Assembly (NCBI GenBank): GCA_016946835.1
Contig: JACVTC010000269.1
Span: 1 to 57,500 of the forward strand
Origin: Neocallimastix lanati (nom. inval.)
Taxonomy: Eukaryota; Neocallimastigomycota; Neocallimastigomycetes; Neocallimastigales; Neocallimastigaceae
Direction: 5' to 3'
DNA length: 57,500 nucleotides
Part shown: piece by piece, positions 30,805-42,666 of the stretch
How positions within the stretch are numbered: position 1 is the stretch's first letter
Layout of the letters: each line of letters begins with the position of its first letter
Notes under the pieces: generated by a model
What the model was told of the DNA's origin: nothing
Seen by the model: only the letters and a program-made list of their open reading frames with translations
The model's database searches: none
Translations under genes and position numbers: made by a program

Positions 30805-33800
30805 TTAATTTTGGTTAAACTTTGAAAGAACATTATTTCTGAACTTGGTCATAGATGGTCCACTTAAATATTTTGTAAATCCGTCTGCTAGATTCATCTG
30901 TGATCTTATATATTGTACATCCAATATTTTACTATTAACTAACTCTCTAATTTTATGATACTTTAACTGGATATGTTTAGACTTAGGATTTATAGTTTCA
31001 TTTTTGCAATTATAAATAGCAGCCTGATTATCAACATTAATAGCTAAATCTTTTAATTTTATTCCTAATTCACTGAATAAATTCTTATACCATAAAACTT
31101 CCTTAGCGCATTCAACAATGGCATAATACTCACTTTCAGCAGTAGATAAGGCAATACATGGTTGCAATTTCGAAAACCAGCTTGTAGTTCCATTTCCAAT
31201 TTTCGCAACATAACCAGTGGTAGATCTTCAGGTATCTATATCACCTCCATAGTCAGCATCTACATATATACTTAAGTCATTATTCTTAGTAAATTTAATA
31301 CCATAATTTGGATTACCTTTTAGATACTTCATAATACGTTTAACATTATCCCAATCTTCCAAATTTGGATCTTTTGCTTTTCTAGATGCCTTTGATACCG
31401 AAAACATAATATCAGGTCGAGTACTTACAGCTAAATATAAAAAACTACCTATGACTTGTTGGTATTTTGTTATGTTGAATGGTATTTTTCTTAATTTTTC
31501 ATTTGTAGTTGGCTTAGGCGTTGATACGGGTTTACAATCTTTCATATTAAATCTTTCTAATATATCTTTTAAATATTTGCATTGATGTAATAGGTAACCA
31601 TCTTGACATTTTTCGAATTTTATACCAATGATATAACTTGCGTAACCTAAATCAGTTAACTTGAAATTTTCATTTAATTGTTTCTTAGTCTTTATTATCT
31701 CATTTTCTTCACCTGTTAACAAAATGTCATCTACATATACTCCAAGAATACATACTATTTTATTTTCTTTATTTCTCCTTACATAGATACATGGTTCGCT
31801 TATTAAACGTCTGAAATTTAGTTTTAATAAGGTGTTGTTTAGTTTTTCATTCCATGCGCGTCCACTTTGTCTCAGACCATACAAGGCTTTATTCAATTTC
31901 CAATAGCCCATATTATTTTTCTTATAACCATCAGGTATTTTCATATATATATCTTCTTCAAGGTCTGCATTCAAGTAGGCTGTTTTTATATCTAATTGGT
32001 GTATATTGTAGTTGTAATGTGTAGCTAGTGATGTAATAACTCTTAATGAATTTTGTTTTAATGTAGGTGAATAAGTTTCTTTAAAATCTATACCTTCCTT
32101 TTGAGTGAAGCCACGTGCTACAAGGCGTGCTTTTCTTTTAATAATGTTTCCATTTAAATCATACTTATACTTAAAAACCCATTTTGGTGTAATTACATTT
32201 TTACCTTCTGGAATTGATTTTATATTTGTATAAACATTTAACTCTTTCATACTATTTAATTCATTATTTACTGCTTCTAACCATTCTTTTTTGTCGGTTT
32301 TATTAAAAATATCTTTATAACTTACTGGTTTTTTAGGTTTTTCGACAGAACTTGCAGTTGGTTGTTCATTTGAATTTGTTGAAACATTTGGATTATTTGA
32401 ATTTTCTGAGTCATTTGAATTATTTTGGTCATTTGTATCATTTGTATCATTTAAAATACTTACGTATTCATTGTCTCTAAATTTCTTTTCTTTACCTTTA
32501 TTATGTTTATATCTATGTTTCTTTCCAGCATATCTAATTAATATATTATTTACTTTTCCTTTCTCTTTCTTATTAAAATTAAAGTTTTTGTTCTGTGTTC
32601 TTTTAAATTTTCTTTCATTTGTGCTTACATGATACTTTGTAGAATAAGGTTTTCTTATTGTTTCAACTGATTCCTTAATTACTTTATTTTTAATTTCAAT
32701 TTTCTTTGGTTCATAATAAGCTGAATCTTCAATTTCTGTTTCTGTAGTATCTGAGTCACTTTCAATATAATTTGAACCTGAATGTTTATTTTTTCTTTTA
32801 GATATTCTAACTTTGTTTCCTGTAGTTTCTTTTTCATTTATACTAACTGGATTATTTTTAAAGGTAACTTTATTTGGATCAAAATTTTTGAAACTATTGT
32901 TTATATTTTTATTTGAAATTGTTTCAGAATGATTATTTTCTTCAATTTTTTCATTTTCAATTTGATCATAATCAATATTCTCTTTATTTTCTATTTTACT
33001 ATTTTCAACATTTCTTTCATTTTATATTTCATCATAATCAATATTCCCTTTATTTTCTATTTTACTATTTTCAACATTTCTTTCATTTTCTATTTTATCA
33101 TTTTCATTATTTTCTTCTTCTTCCATTTTATCATAATCGATTTCTTCTTCAATCATCATTTGTTTATCTTTTTCTGATGAATTTTCTTTATTTTCATTTT
33201 GATTATCAAAGTTTGAAATTACATTTTCATTTATATTTTCTTGTTCTGTATTTTGATTTGAATTGGAAGATGAATCTATGTTATTTTCATCATTTATTGT
33301 AGTATACATTGTCAACATTTCTTCAAAATTTTGAGAGTTTTGATTTTCATTTTGATTTTGTTTATTTTCCGAAATCATTGAATTTTGGTCAGAGTTAAAA
33401 AGTAATTTATTGTTTATTTCAATTCTATTGTTATTAATATTAAAGGAAGAGTTATTTTTATTATCATGGTTACTTACATGCTCATTTCTTACATTTGGAT
33501 CATGAATGCTTAGATTTTCAGATGGATTTAGATTAGATGAATTAAAATTTAAATTGTTTAATTTATTATTTAAATTGTTATTTTGAACTAAATTACTATT
33601 TAAATTATTTAAATTATTTTCATTTTGTGAAGAATTAATTTTATTTTGAATTAGATTATAATTTCCATTTTGAATAGTATTATTATAATTTTGAAAATCT
33701 TGTAAATTTTGTAAGTTTGGATTTTGCCAAATGTGAGGATTATAACCGTTAGGATTGTAATAGTTAAGAGGAAAATTAAAATTGTTGTAATAGTTAAAAG

Positions 33801-35703
33801 GGTTGTAATAACTATATAAATTATTTAAATTAAAAGGTTTTTGTGATTCATGGTAATAATTATTGAAGAATTTATTTGGATCATAAATATTATAATTTTG
33901 ATAGACATTATTTAATTGGTTTGTGTGAGATAAATTATTTAAATTGTTATCATTTGAAGGAACTACTAAAGTGGGTTTTGTTTGCATATTATTATCAGTA
34001 TTGGTAGTATTAGTATTACTATTAGTTTTATTTCTGTCCGAATTATTACTATTGAAGTTTACGTTATTATTTTCGTCAATACTGTTATTATCATTTTCAT
34101 TATTTTGAAAACTAACTTTAGTGTTCTTGTCAGTATTACTATCGCTCCCTCCGTTTTCATAATAAGGGGAAAAATCGATAATATCAGGAGGAGAGGACGG
34201 ACAAATGGACTTTACAGGCATGTCTTCGAAGAATTCAACAGCACGAGATAAAATAATTTTATTATGTTGAGTATCGTATATTCTGTAGGCGGTGGGATTT
34301 CTATCATATCCAATAAAGATTCCAGGAGAGGAGGAGTTTTCAAACTTCTTACGGAGGTGTTTGGGGACATAGAAGAAGACTTGACAACCGAACACTTTAA
34401 ATTTGTTAAAGTCGACTTTTTTATTAAATAGAACTTCATAAGGAATTTTATTATCTATTCCTTTATGAGGGAGTCGGTTGTGAATGTAGTTAGCTGTAGA
34501 TACAGCATCTTCCCAGAATGAATAATGTAGTTTTGAGTCATTTAGAAGTGCTCTCGCACAATGAATAAAGGTTTGTTGGAATCGTTCTGATTTACCATTT
34601 TGTTGTGGGTTGTAAGGAATAGAATATAAATGAACGATCCCGTTTTGGTCACAAAAATTGTCAAAAAGAGAATTTGAGTATTCAGTTCCGTTATCAGTTT
34701 TAAGATACTTTATGTTTTTATTAAAAATATTTTTAACTTTGTTATACCATTTAAGGAAAGTAGGGAAAACCTCAGCCTTAGATTTTAGGAAGAAAGTCCA
34801 TCCGAAACGAGTATAATCATCCATAATAGTGAAAAAATATTTATTTCCATATATGGATTTGTCAGAGTTTAAAACGGTGTCCATATGAACCATTTCAAAA
34901 GGTTCAGTAGTTTTATTTTTAGACAAGTAATAGAGGAAGTTTTTAATTTTGGATTCAACACATATCATGCATTTTTCCTTTAAGTTAATATTTGGTAACC
35001 GGTCTTTAATAATAGCAATATTAAAATGCCCCATACGACGATGCCAAAGTTTTAATATTTTGTCATCATCAGTTTCTTCAATACTGAATGATGTAGGGAG
35101 AGAATTTACATTTAATTTTTCTTTAAGGAAATAGATTTAATAAGTTTTAGTAAACTCAATTGCTGCGGAGGTACATATCCTATTGCCTTTTTTATTGTAA
35201 ATTATAACTTTATTCTCATTTTCATAATTATAAAACATAATTTTATAGTTATCTTTGCATAAAGAATAAATGGACAATAGGTTGCGTTTAAAAGATGGAA
35301 TATATAAGACATCTTTTAAAATTATTTTATTATCATTGATGTATCCAATATAAGTTCCCTTATATTTAGATACGATACGGCCTCCCATCAGCATAAGTTA
35401 ATACCTCCTCATGTTCTTCAACATTAGTAAGAGATTTAATGTCATACGTCATATTGTATGACGCTCCTGAATCGAGTGTCCAGGTTGATATTTTATTTTT
35501 ATTTTGTTCTTTATCTTCTATTTCAAAATATTTCAGACCATGCCTCGGAATTGGGTTGTTATTCTCATTTTTACCTTTGTTAATATTCTTCTTTTTGTTA
35601 TTATAATTACATTTATTATTATTACATTTATTATTATTTTTGTTATTATTAATTTTATCATTATTTGTTTTTTCTTTGACGACACAGCTGGATTCTGATT
35701 TGT
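30805..35703 (-). pseudogene. pol: Copia element I pol region (protease-integrase-RT-RNase H)
   Basis: The protease has LDSGAS at about 35480, then an extra G (35384-35386) shifts the frame. Stops interrupt the remaining single frame at 35137 (TAA), 33022 (TAA) and 31228 (TGA, where related proteins usually have Arg, so CGA to TGA is likely). The integrase has HRRMGH and CMIC zinc ligands and D, D, E in HMDTV, TDNGTE and QQNGKSE. A long Asn-rich linker follows with a 66-bp (22-residue) tandem repeat at about 32965-33100. RT (FVDD-type box YVDDILL near 31726-31737) and RNase H (STAESEYYA) end the polyprotein at 30805. The gag frame resumes after the protease segment, implying one ancestral ORF. 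Confidence 0.88.
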
Positions 35704-36660
35704 TTATATTGTTTTTGGAGTATTTATAGCAAAATTGATGTATTTGAGGTAGTCATCATCTTCTTGTTCTTCTTCAGTAGCCATAAAGTTTGACTGACCC
35801 GTAGATTTTTCTTGATTTTTGTTGTTATTATTATCATTTTTATTATTTTTTCTATTATTATTGTTTCTTGAGTTTTTCTTATTTTTATTGAACTTGCAAT
35901 ACTCAGCTTTGTGGCCATATCTGTGGCAAATAGAACATTTTGGTCTGTTTCTTTTTCTTTGGATGTTGTTTATTTGGGCTTTTTTTCTATATCTTTTGTC
36001 TTTATATAGTTCTTCTAATTCAATGTGGGCTTTAATTACTTCATTACATGTTTTGTTCCAGTCGTCTTTGTAATCTAACATTTTGGAATAATAAATAATT
36101 TCTCGATTGTAGTTATCTAATATTACGTATAATAATTTGAATTTCTCTTCGTCTGTCTTTGGTTTCTTCAGACTTTCAAGTTCATCGTATATACGATTAA
36201 GGTTTGAGATGAACATTGACATTGAATTTTCTTTTTCATTAAAGGTTAGGTTATCTAATTCGTTTTCCAATGATTTTATCATTTCCTCGTCTGAAACCCT
36301 TAAGGATTTTTTTATGACAGAAAACATTTCAAAAGCGGTGCTATTTATTGCATCAATAGTTTTTCGAAAATCTCTTCCCATACTATTGAATATATAATTT
36401 TTTGCTGCATTATCTCTGTCGAGAAGACCTTTATCGACAGATTTATCATAGACTACGTGTTCTAGTGTTGGGAGTTTTAAATAATGGTTTAATTCATTTT
36501 TATCAATTTTGCTGACTGGGATTTTTTTAACTTGTTCTTCTAAGATGAAATCTTGAAGATTATGTCTTCTTAGTATAAGATATAAATTACTAAACCATTC
36601 TCGAAAACTATCTCTGTCTTCTCTGGTGATGAGAATGGAGGTATGTTCGTCTTGACTCAT
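35704..36660 (-). CDS. gag: Gag of copia element I
   Basis: 318 residues starting MSQDEHTSILI. It has a helical UBN2-like capsid domain, then a basic region and a CCHC knuckle (CSICHRYGHKAEYC) near residue 250, then an Asn/Lys-rich tail. The following protease is in the -1 frame here. The junction has no in-frame slippery heptamer, and the frame returns after the extra G in the protease, so a base was probably lost from an A run near 35715. Gag itself has no interruption. Confidence 0.88.
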   Translation of the reverse strand: MSQDEHTSILITREDRDSFREWFSNLYLILRRHNLQDFILEEQVKKIPVSKIDKNELNHYLKLPTLEHVVYDKSVDKGLLDRDNAAKNYIFNSMGRDFRKTIDAINSTAFEMFSVIKKSLRVSDEEMIKSLENELDNLTFNEKENSMSMFISNLNRIYDELESLKKPKTDEEKFKLLYVILDNYNREIIYYSKMLDYKDDWNKTCNEVIKAHIELEELYKDKRYRKKAQINNIQRKRNRPKCSICHRYGHKAEYCKFNKNKKNSRNNNNRKNNKNDNNNNKNQEKSTGQSNFMATEEEQEDDDYLKYINFAINTPKTI

Positions 36661-36889
36661 TTTAATAGATTTTAATAATAATAAAAAAAATAATTTAAAA
36701 ATAATTTAAAAAAATTTTGAAATTAAATTTTAAATTAAAAAAATAAAAAAATGATTTCGAAATTTAAAAAAATAATTTTTTAATTTTTAGAATTTAAAAA
36801 TATAAATTTTAAATTTAGGACAGAAATGTGTAAGTATAAATTAAAAAAATATTTTTTATTAGTGGAGTCTAATGAGACTCTTAATCTTT
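36661..36889 (-). other. Leader of copia element I
   Basis: 229 nt between the 5' LTR and gag. A perfect hairpin, GAGTCT-AATG-AGACTC, lies at 36865-36880 close to the LTR, in the primer-site zone. No TGG-type tRNA 3'-end site is seen. Confidence 0.5.
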
Positions 36890-37129
36890 TGTTTGTAAAT
36901 GTAATTTAGATTTTGTTTATTTATTTATTTATTTATTAAACTCGTCTCTTTTTTTAATAATTATAAAATTACATGTTATAATCTACATGAGCAGTACATT
37001 ATTCTAATACATTATTTGGTACATATTCTAGTATGTAATCTACATAAATATTGTAACATAAATTATAAAATATTATAAAATAAATTATTAAATAAAATAA
37101 TTAACTAAAATAAACTTTATATTTCAACA
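36890..37129 (-). repeat. Copia element I 5' LTR
   Basis: 240 bp, minus strand TGTTGAAATATAAAG...TTACAAACA. It apparently differs from the 3' LTR at a single G/A position. Confidence 0.92.
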
Positions 37130-37369
37130 TTTTTTAATTAAAATTATTAATGATTAATTAATTTATTATTATTTTATTTTAATTATTTTTATTTAATTAA
37201 ATTTTCTTTAATATGGATTTAATTTTTTTTTAGAATGGATTAATTTTTGGGTTAAGTTAGACAAGAATTTGTTCTTTATTATTTATTTTAATTTAATAAT
37301 TTTGTTATTTATCATCTTGGGGAAATTTTTCTTACTCATTTTTTTTGTTTATTTTTGTTTGTTTTTTAT

Positions 37370-38066
37370 TGTTAAGATAATAACTGAATTTCAATTCAAT
37401 TTCAATTTCAACAATTCAGTTATTCGAATTTCAATGTTAATAAATAATAATATATAATAATTATTATTAAATTAACTTTATTAAAATATTTAGGAATTAG
37501 TCTAGGCCAACATATTGACTAAATATTATTAACATATTGAAATTAATATATATTAAATAATTATATTAAATAATGTAAACACGTGATTGTCATATTAAAT
37601 TAAATTTCATATTAATTTATTATCAAAATCTTTACATATTATATTTTAATTATAAAATATAATATTTAGTTATATTAGATTCTTATATTTTATTATATTA
37701 AATATTTATATTATTATCTTATTTTATATTATTAATATCAAACTTATATTAATACTATTACATATTCATATTAATAATTAATATTTTAATAATTAATTAC
37801 TTTATATAAATATATATTTAAATCTTTTGATTAATCCTTTATAGGATTATTGTAATTTAAATTATAGTAATAATTATTTAAAATAATAATGAAATAAAAT
37901 ATTATTAAGATTAAATAAAATTTATATTTTAAAATAAAAAAACTTATTTATAAAATTTACCAATAACAATAGGTTTTAATAATAGTAAATTTAAATTTTT
38001 AATTAATTACTATAATTTGGCATCTTGACCTATTCGTTAATACCAAATTATCTCAAAACTTTGACG
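37370..38066 (+). mobile_element. Solo LTR G1
   Basis: It reads TGTTAAGATAATAACTGAAT...ACTTTGACG and is flanked by a perfect 5-bp target duplication TTTAT (37365-37369, 38067-38071). Its inverted counterpart G2 lies at 49590-50245. The terminal CA has changed to CG. The 240 bp between the copia LTR and this repeat hold nothing recognisable. Confidence 0.85.
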
Positions 38067-38213
38067 TTTATTATTATTATTAAAATATTAATGTGAATAA
38101 ATGAAATTTTTTTTAATTAATTTACTTATTATTCTAATATTTAAAATTATTTAAAAAATTAATATTTATTATTACCAAATATAATTTAAAAGGACTTTTT
38201 TTTTTGGAATTAA

Positions 38214-38366
38214 ATTAATTCAAGGATTAGATTGTAAATAAAATTAATTTTAAACTATTAATCTTAAATAAAAATAATTTTTATTTATATTGTTACTTTT
38301 TTTTTTTTATCAATATAATTCAAGGATTAGATTGTAAATAAAATTAATTTTAAACTATTAATCTTA
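38214..38366. repeat. Direct duplication of a ~50-bp segment
   Basis: A segment beginning AATTCAAGGATTAGATTG occurs at about 38217 and again at about 38309 with no visible change, separated by AT-rich sequence. Confidence 0.75.
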
Positions 38367-38519
38367 TCTCGAAAAAAAAAAAAAAAAAAAAAAAAATAAG
38401 AAAAAGAATTAATATCCAAAAAATAAAAGTAAAAGTAGAATAAAAATAATAAAAAAAGAAAATAAAAAAAAAGAGAAAAGGTAGTTTATATAAAAAAAAA
38501 AATAATAAAAAAAATGAAG

Positions 38520-38667
38520 AAAGAGTAATTAATAAATAAATAAATAAATAAATAAATAAAATATAAATAAATAAATAAATAAATAAAATATAAATAAATA
38601 AATAAATAAATAAAATATAAATAAATAAATAAATAAAATATAAATAAATAAATAAATAAATAAAATA

Positions 38668-38706
<39 letters not shown>
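38520..38706. repeat. (AAAT)n / AAATAT minisatellite
   Basis: Runs of AAAT are interrupted every 24-40 bp by AAAATAT. A 145-codon minus-strand ORF over this array (poly Ile/Phe/Leu/Tyr) is an artefact of the repeat. Confidence 0.85.
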
Positions 38707-38707
<1 letters not shown>

Positions 38708-38741
38708 ATGAAATAAAAATTAAAATAAAGAAAAAAGAAGA

Positions 38742-38813
38742 AAGAACATTTTGAAAATGAACCGAAAGCTAATTCATTTGTAATCAATTACTCTACCTCT
38801 GAGCTAACAACCC
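38742..38813 (-). pseudogene. Decayed tRNA-Cys
   Basis: The region aligns without gaps to the 3' three-quarters or so of 7437-7508. Conserved blocks include GAACCGAA, ATCAATT, CTCTACC and CTGAGCTAAC. The acceptor stem is destroyed and the anticodon is changed. Many differences are C-to-T or G-to-A. Confidence 0.75.
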
Positions 38814-38827
38814 TTTTAATAATGAAG

Positions 38828-38872
38828 CGATAACTGCAAGGTTTAAACCTGCAATCCAATACTTTAGTTCTC
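38828..38872 (-). pseudogene. Decayed, truncated tRNA-Ser
   Basis: It keeps the 14-nt spacer to tRNA-Cys nearly intact (AATAATGAAG) and the T-arm region (AGGTTTAAACCTGC). Beyond the variable arm the match is lost. It lies in the same order and spacing as the functional pair. Confidence 0.65.
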
Positions 38873-39471
38873 CCTCTTTTTCTTACAACTTTATTTTTTT
38901 ATATTATTCTTTTAATATTTTCTTAAGTTTAAATAAGTAATTTAAAATAGTTTAGAATAGATAATTAAATATTTTGAATTATTATTATTTTTAATAATAT
39001 TTTTCATATCTACCCTAATACCTCGGTTTTATTTTATTTATGTTATTAATAATGAATAATTATAATTATTTTTTATATTATAAATTTATTCTTATTATGA
39101 TTAAAATATATTACTATTAAATGTAACATACAAAGTATAAAAGAAGAATTATTAAATTCATTCATTATATTCATTACGTTCTTTGTAAAGTTATTATGTG
39201 TATATGTGTATTTAAGTATCGAATTATCAATATATATTTATTGTGAAATAATTATATATTAATAATTCGATATTATTTTATTTATTATAAGCTACTATCC
39301 TAATTCTTTTTAATTTTAATTAATTATTATTAATTTCTTTATTTAATTAACATTATTTTTAATTAGATAGTTTTTATAAATAATTGATTTGTAAGTTAAT
39401 ATTATATTAATTAAATAGGCATCCAATTATAGAAATTATTATTATGTATAAATAATTCATATAATTGAATA
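38873..39471. other. AT-rich stretch, nothing recognised
   Basis: No ORF, tRNA or LTR ends could be supported. Confidence 0.5.
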
Positions 39472-39801
39472 TGTAACGCATCAACGTTACTATTAATGTA
39501 ATTTGTGTTAATAAAAATTTTTTTATATTTAAAAAAAAAAAAAAAAAAAGAAAAAAGAAAAAACAGAAATAAATAATTTAATTACCAAATTATATATTCT
39601 TAGTATAAACCCAGTCTAATATTAACGAGTTGAGTGAATAGTGCTGTATTATATTATTAAAGATAGAACTAGAATTATTTATTATAGATATTAAAAGTTT
39701 TTTAAAGTACAACTCTAATAGAAAGATTTCAATCTATCTTAAGATATTTATCTATTTTTCGTTGTTTTAGTTAGCAGTAAACTTACTTTTTATGATATAC
39801 A
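39472..39801 (+). repeat. Dispersed repeat L, copy 2
   Basis: It starts TGTAACGCATCAACGTTAC (GTAACG/CGTTAC hairpin) and ends ...ATATACA. It is homologous to 310-598 in inverted orientation and is about 30 bp longer because of an A run. It abuts the A2 LTR with one base between them. Confidence 0.5.
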
Positions 39802-39802
39802 T

Positions 39803-40627
39803 TGTTAAGGTTTAAAGAAATTAAATAGAAAAAAATAATGAATACACAAATTTTATTTATTTATTTATTTTATTAATTAATTTATTTTATTTATTTAATT
39901 TTTGTTAATTCATTAATTGATGATTTTTTTAAAAATTAGTAGCAAAATTTACAACTATTTATACTTTTTCTTAAGGTATAAAAGTTGTTCTTGCCACTAA
40001 GTTTTATATTATTGCATTTTATTTTTTTTTTTTTATAAAAATTATTGAATTTAAATTGATTTTTATAATCAATTATGTAAAATTTTAATTATAATAATAT
40101 AGATAAAATACATTTATAATATTAATAAAATTTTTTTTTCTAGAAAAATCTATCTAAAATATTACTAATAAGAATATATTTAATTGGCTATAATTATTAT
40201 TACAATTTTTTAAAATAAACATAAAAATACTATTCTAATATAAAAGTTTTTAATAAAATTAAATATTTTTCATATAAAATAAATTATTTTGATATAAAAT
40301 TTTATAATAAAAGTTAAAAATATAGTATATAAATTTTAATTATCAATATAAAAATATTATTAATACAAATTTTCATTATTAATATAAAAATAAAAAAAAA
40401 TAAGATTTATTATTAATATTGCTAATATAAGTTTTAAATATATAAAAATATTACTATTGATATAAGATTTAATATAAAAATATAAAGTTTAATATAATTT
40501 TTGATTTAATTTTTGATCTTTGAATTTTAAAAATTTATTACTGTACAAAAATAATAATGTACACATAAGGTATTAGAAATAAATCATAAATTTAATTAAG
40601 AATGCATTATTTAGTACATTCTTATCA
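39803..40627 (-). mobile_element. A-family 3' LTR (element A2)
   Basis: Minus strand TGATAAGAATGTACTAAATAATGC...AACCTTAACA, 825 bp, diverged from the element A LTRs by scattered changes but keeping GTATAAATAGTTG. The matching pol end lies next to it. Confidence 0.88.
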
Positions 40628-41466
40628 AGATGCCCCGACGAAGACTCAAGCTTCTCTGTAAGCGGAGTTAAGCTTTACTAAATTTTTAAAATGAACATTC
40701 TTGTCTAGTTGCTTTCCAGTCTTCTGATCAATTAGGGTTGCTGTGTTGAATTGAATTTTTAAAATTTTGAATGGTCCATTATAATATGGTTCTAAATTAG
40801 TATGGCTAAAGTTTCTAACTAAGATTAGATCACCGACTTTTAATTCTTTTCCCTTGTTTTATGTTTATTTGTTCTTCTCTTCTTGTTGCCCAATACTTGT
40901 TTGCATTCTTTATATTTTCGCATGCTTCTCTAGTCCATTTGTAGTGTCGAACAAATTTTTCCATAAGAATTTCGTCATAAGATTTACCAGCGTTTTCTAT
41001 TGTTCTTACGGCTATGTCATAAGACTGTTGATCTTCTCTTCCATATACTAGTTCAAAACTGGAATAGCCGGTAGTTGTATTCTTAGTTGTTCTCAGAGCC
41101 CATAGTGCAGACAGCAGAACTTCATCCCAATTTTGATTTATTTTCCTAATAAACGGAGCAATTTTCCAATTTCTTTATTTCGGTTTTCGGTAAGACCGTT
41201 GGATTCAGGGTGATAGGTAGCTACAAATTTTACATAAACGTCGTAAAGGTCAAGAAAGATTTTCGTCATGTCAGAGGTGAATTGGACTCCATTATCGGTA
41301 GTAATAACTTGAGGAACACCATGTTTTGCAAAAACGTTAATTAAAAATTTAATTACATCATAGGAAGTTATATTCTCAGTGGGTTCAGCTTAACCCATTT
41401 CGTGAAATAATCGACGGTAACAATAATATATTGATTATTGTTTCTTGTTTTAGGCAAAGGTCCTAT
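40628..41466 (-). pseudogene. A2 pol remnant (integrase C-terminal half)
   Basis: The minus-strand translation matches element A Pol from about the first integrase Asp region (IIGPLPKTRNNNQYI) to the final ...AYREA, in several frames because of small indels (for example near 40850, 41140 and 41390). It is cut off at 41466, where sequence of an F-type LTR begins. The polypurine tract CGGGGCATCT is kept. Confidence 0.85.
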
Positions 41467-41810
41467 GATATAATAGAATATATAATAGAATATATAATAG
41501 AATACATAATAGAATACATAATGTGTTTGTTTACAATTTAATTAAATAAATAAGCTAAGACATAAATTTAATAATTAAATGTATAATTAAATAAACTATA
41601 ATTATTTATAAATGTATAAATAATAATTAATTAAATTGAATTTTGTTATATTAAATTAATGAATATCTAAAATTGAATTAAATAAATTATTAATAATATT
41701 TAAATGAATAAATATAATATAATTAAATAAAGTTATAATTATTATAACTTAACTAAGAAAATATAGTTATTTTATTTAAAAATAATTATAGATTCTTACA
41801 ATGAATGGTA
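41467..41810 (-). mobile_element. F-family LTR fragment F1
   Basis: It matches the right-hand 300 bp of LTR F2 (43330-43628), ending ATTCTTACA. The other 600 bp are missing. It joins directly to A2 pol through a short repeat of AGAATA(C/T)ATAAT, pointing to a deletion. Confidence 0.7.
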
Positions 41811-41815
41811 GAAAT

Positions 41816-42663
41816 TCAAATAAAAATTCTTTTATAGCAATTTCTAATCCACAATTTTATTTTAATAATAATATTATTAACTAAAATTGGGAAATTTTAA
41901 ATTTATTTTATTAAAAAAAATCGAGTTTATTATAAGAAAATTTAATTTATTTATTTATTTATTTATTTTATTTTACCAAAAAAAAAAAATAAATAAAAAT
42001 TATTTTAAAATAAAAAAAAATTTATTATTATTATTAATATTTTAATTTATAAAATTTTATTGTTATTATTATTTTTCTTATAATAATAACTCTTGATTTT
42101 CGAAAGGAAACTCAAGAGTCCTTTTTATATTTTAAAATAAAGAAATAAAGAATTTTCTAATCTTAACTTTCCAGGAAAAGATTAGTAGAAAAACCTAGAA
42201 AGATTTCAATCAATAATCTATACTTATTGGTTATCGTATTATTAAGTAAAACCATTTTTATGGAAAAACCTTAATAACCGATGTTCTAAATTACGTAAGT
42301 TAAACGGTTAAATTAATTCACACTTTAACAATTTAACCGAATTAACTTATGAATAAAATTAAGAAAAATATAACAATTTAACCGAATTAACTTATGAATA
42401 AAATTAAGAGAAATATAACAATTTAACCGAATTAACTTATGAATAAAATTAAGAAAAATACAAAAATAGATACAGAAACGAATATATAAATACATACAAA
42501 ATAAATACGAAATGTATTTAATAAAATTTAATATATAAATTAATAAAATTTGTTACATTATTAATAATTAATTAATTATAAAATTAAGTAAACTTAATAA
42601 TTATTTTATAATTATTAAGGATTAAGAAATATAGACTTGTAATAATAAGTCTAATTTCTTGCA
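41816..42663 (-). mobile_element. Solo LTR F7 (diverged F family)
   Basis: Plus strand TGGTAGAAATTC...TTTCTTGCA. It contains the F core (CTCTTGATTTTC hairpin, interleaved stems, AATCAATAA/TTATTGGTT). A 36-bp direct repeat (AACAATTTAACCGAATTAAC...) lies at about 42325-42450. The flanks ATGA(A)/ATGA fit a target duplication, later split by element F. Confidence 0.6.
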
Positions 42664-42666
42664 ATG

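Larger units (their letters stand above)
30552..37129 (-). mobile_element. Ty1/copia LTR retrotransposon I, disabled
   Basis: Two 240-bp LTRs (30552-30791 and 36890-37129) appear to differ at one base. The interior encodes Gag, protease, integrase and then RT-RNase H, the order that defines copia elements. T runs flank both sides (30545-30551, 37130-37135), so the TSD is probably TTTTT. The coding region has two frameshifts and three stop codons. Confidence 0.92.

Noticed and set aside
35704-35720. Programmed frameshift in the copia element
   Set aside because: No slippery heptamer is in the gag frame at the A run, and the frame returns to that of gag after an extra G in the protease, so two mutations explain it better.
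38350-38787. 145-codon minus-strand ORF
   Set aside because: It is translated from the AAAT minisatellite and adjoining homopolymers. The composition is almost only Ile, Phe, Leu and Tyr.
38742-38872. RIP as the cause of C-to-T changes
   Set aside because: Transitions are enriched, but other changes are present, the sample is small and strong AT drift predicts the same. I did not claim RIP.
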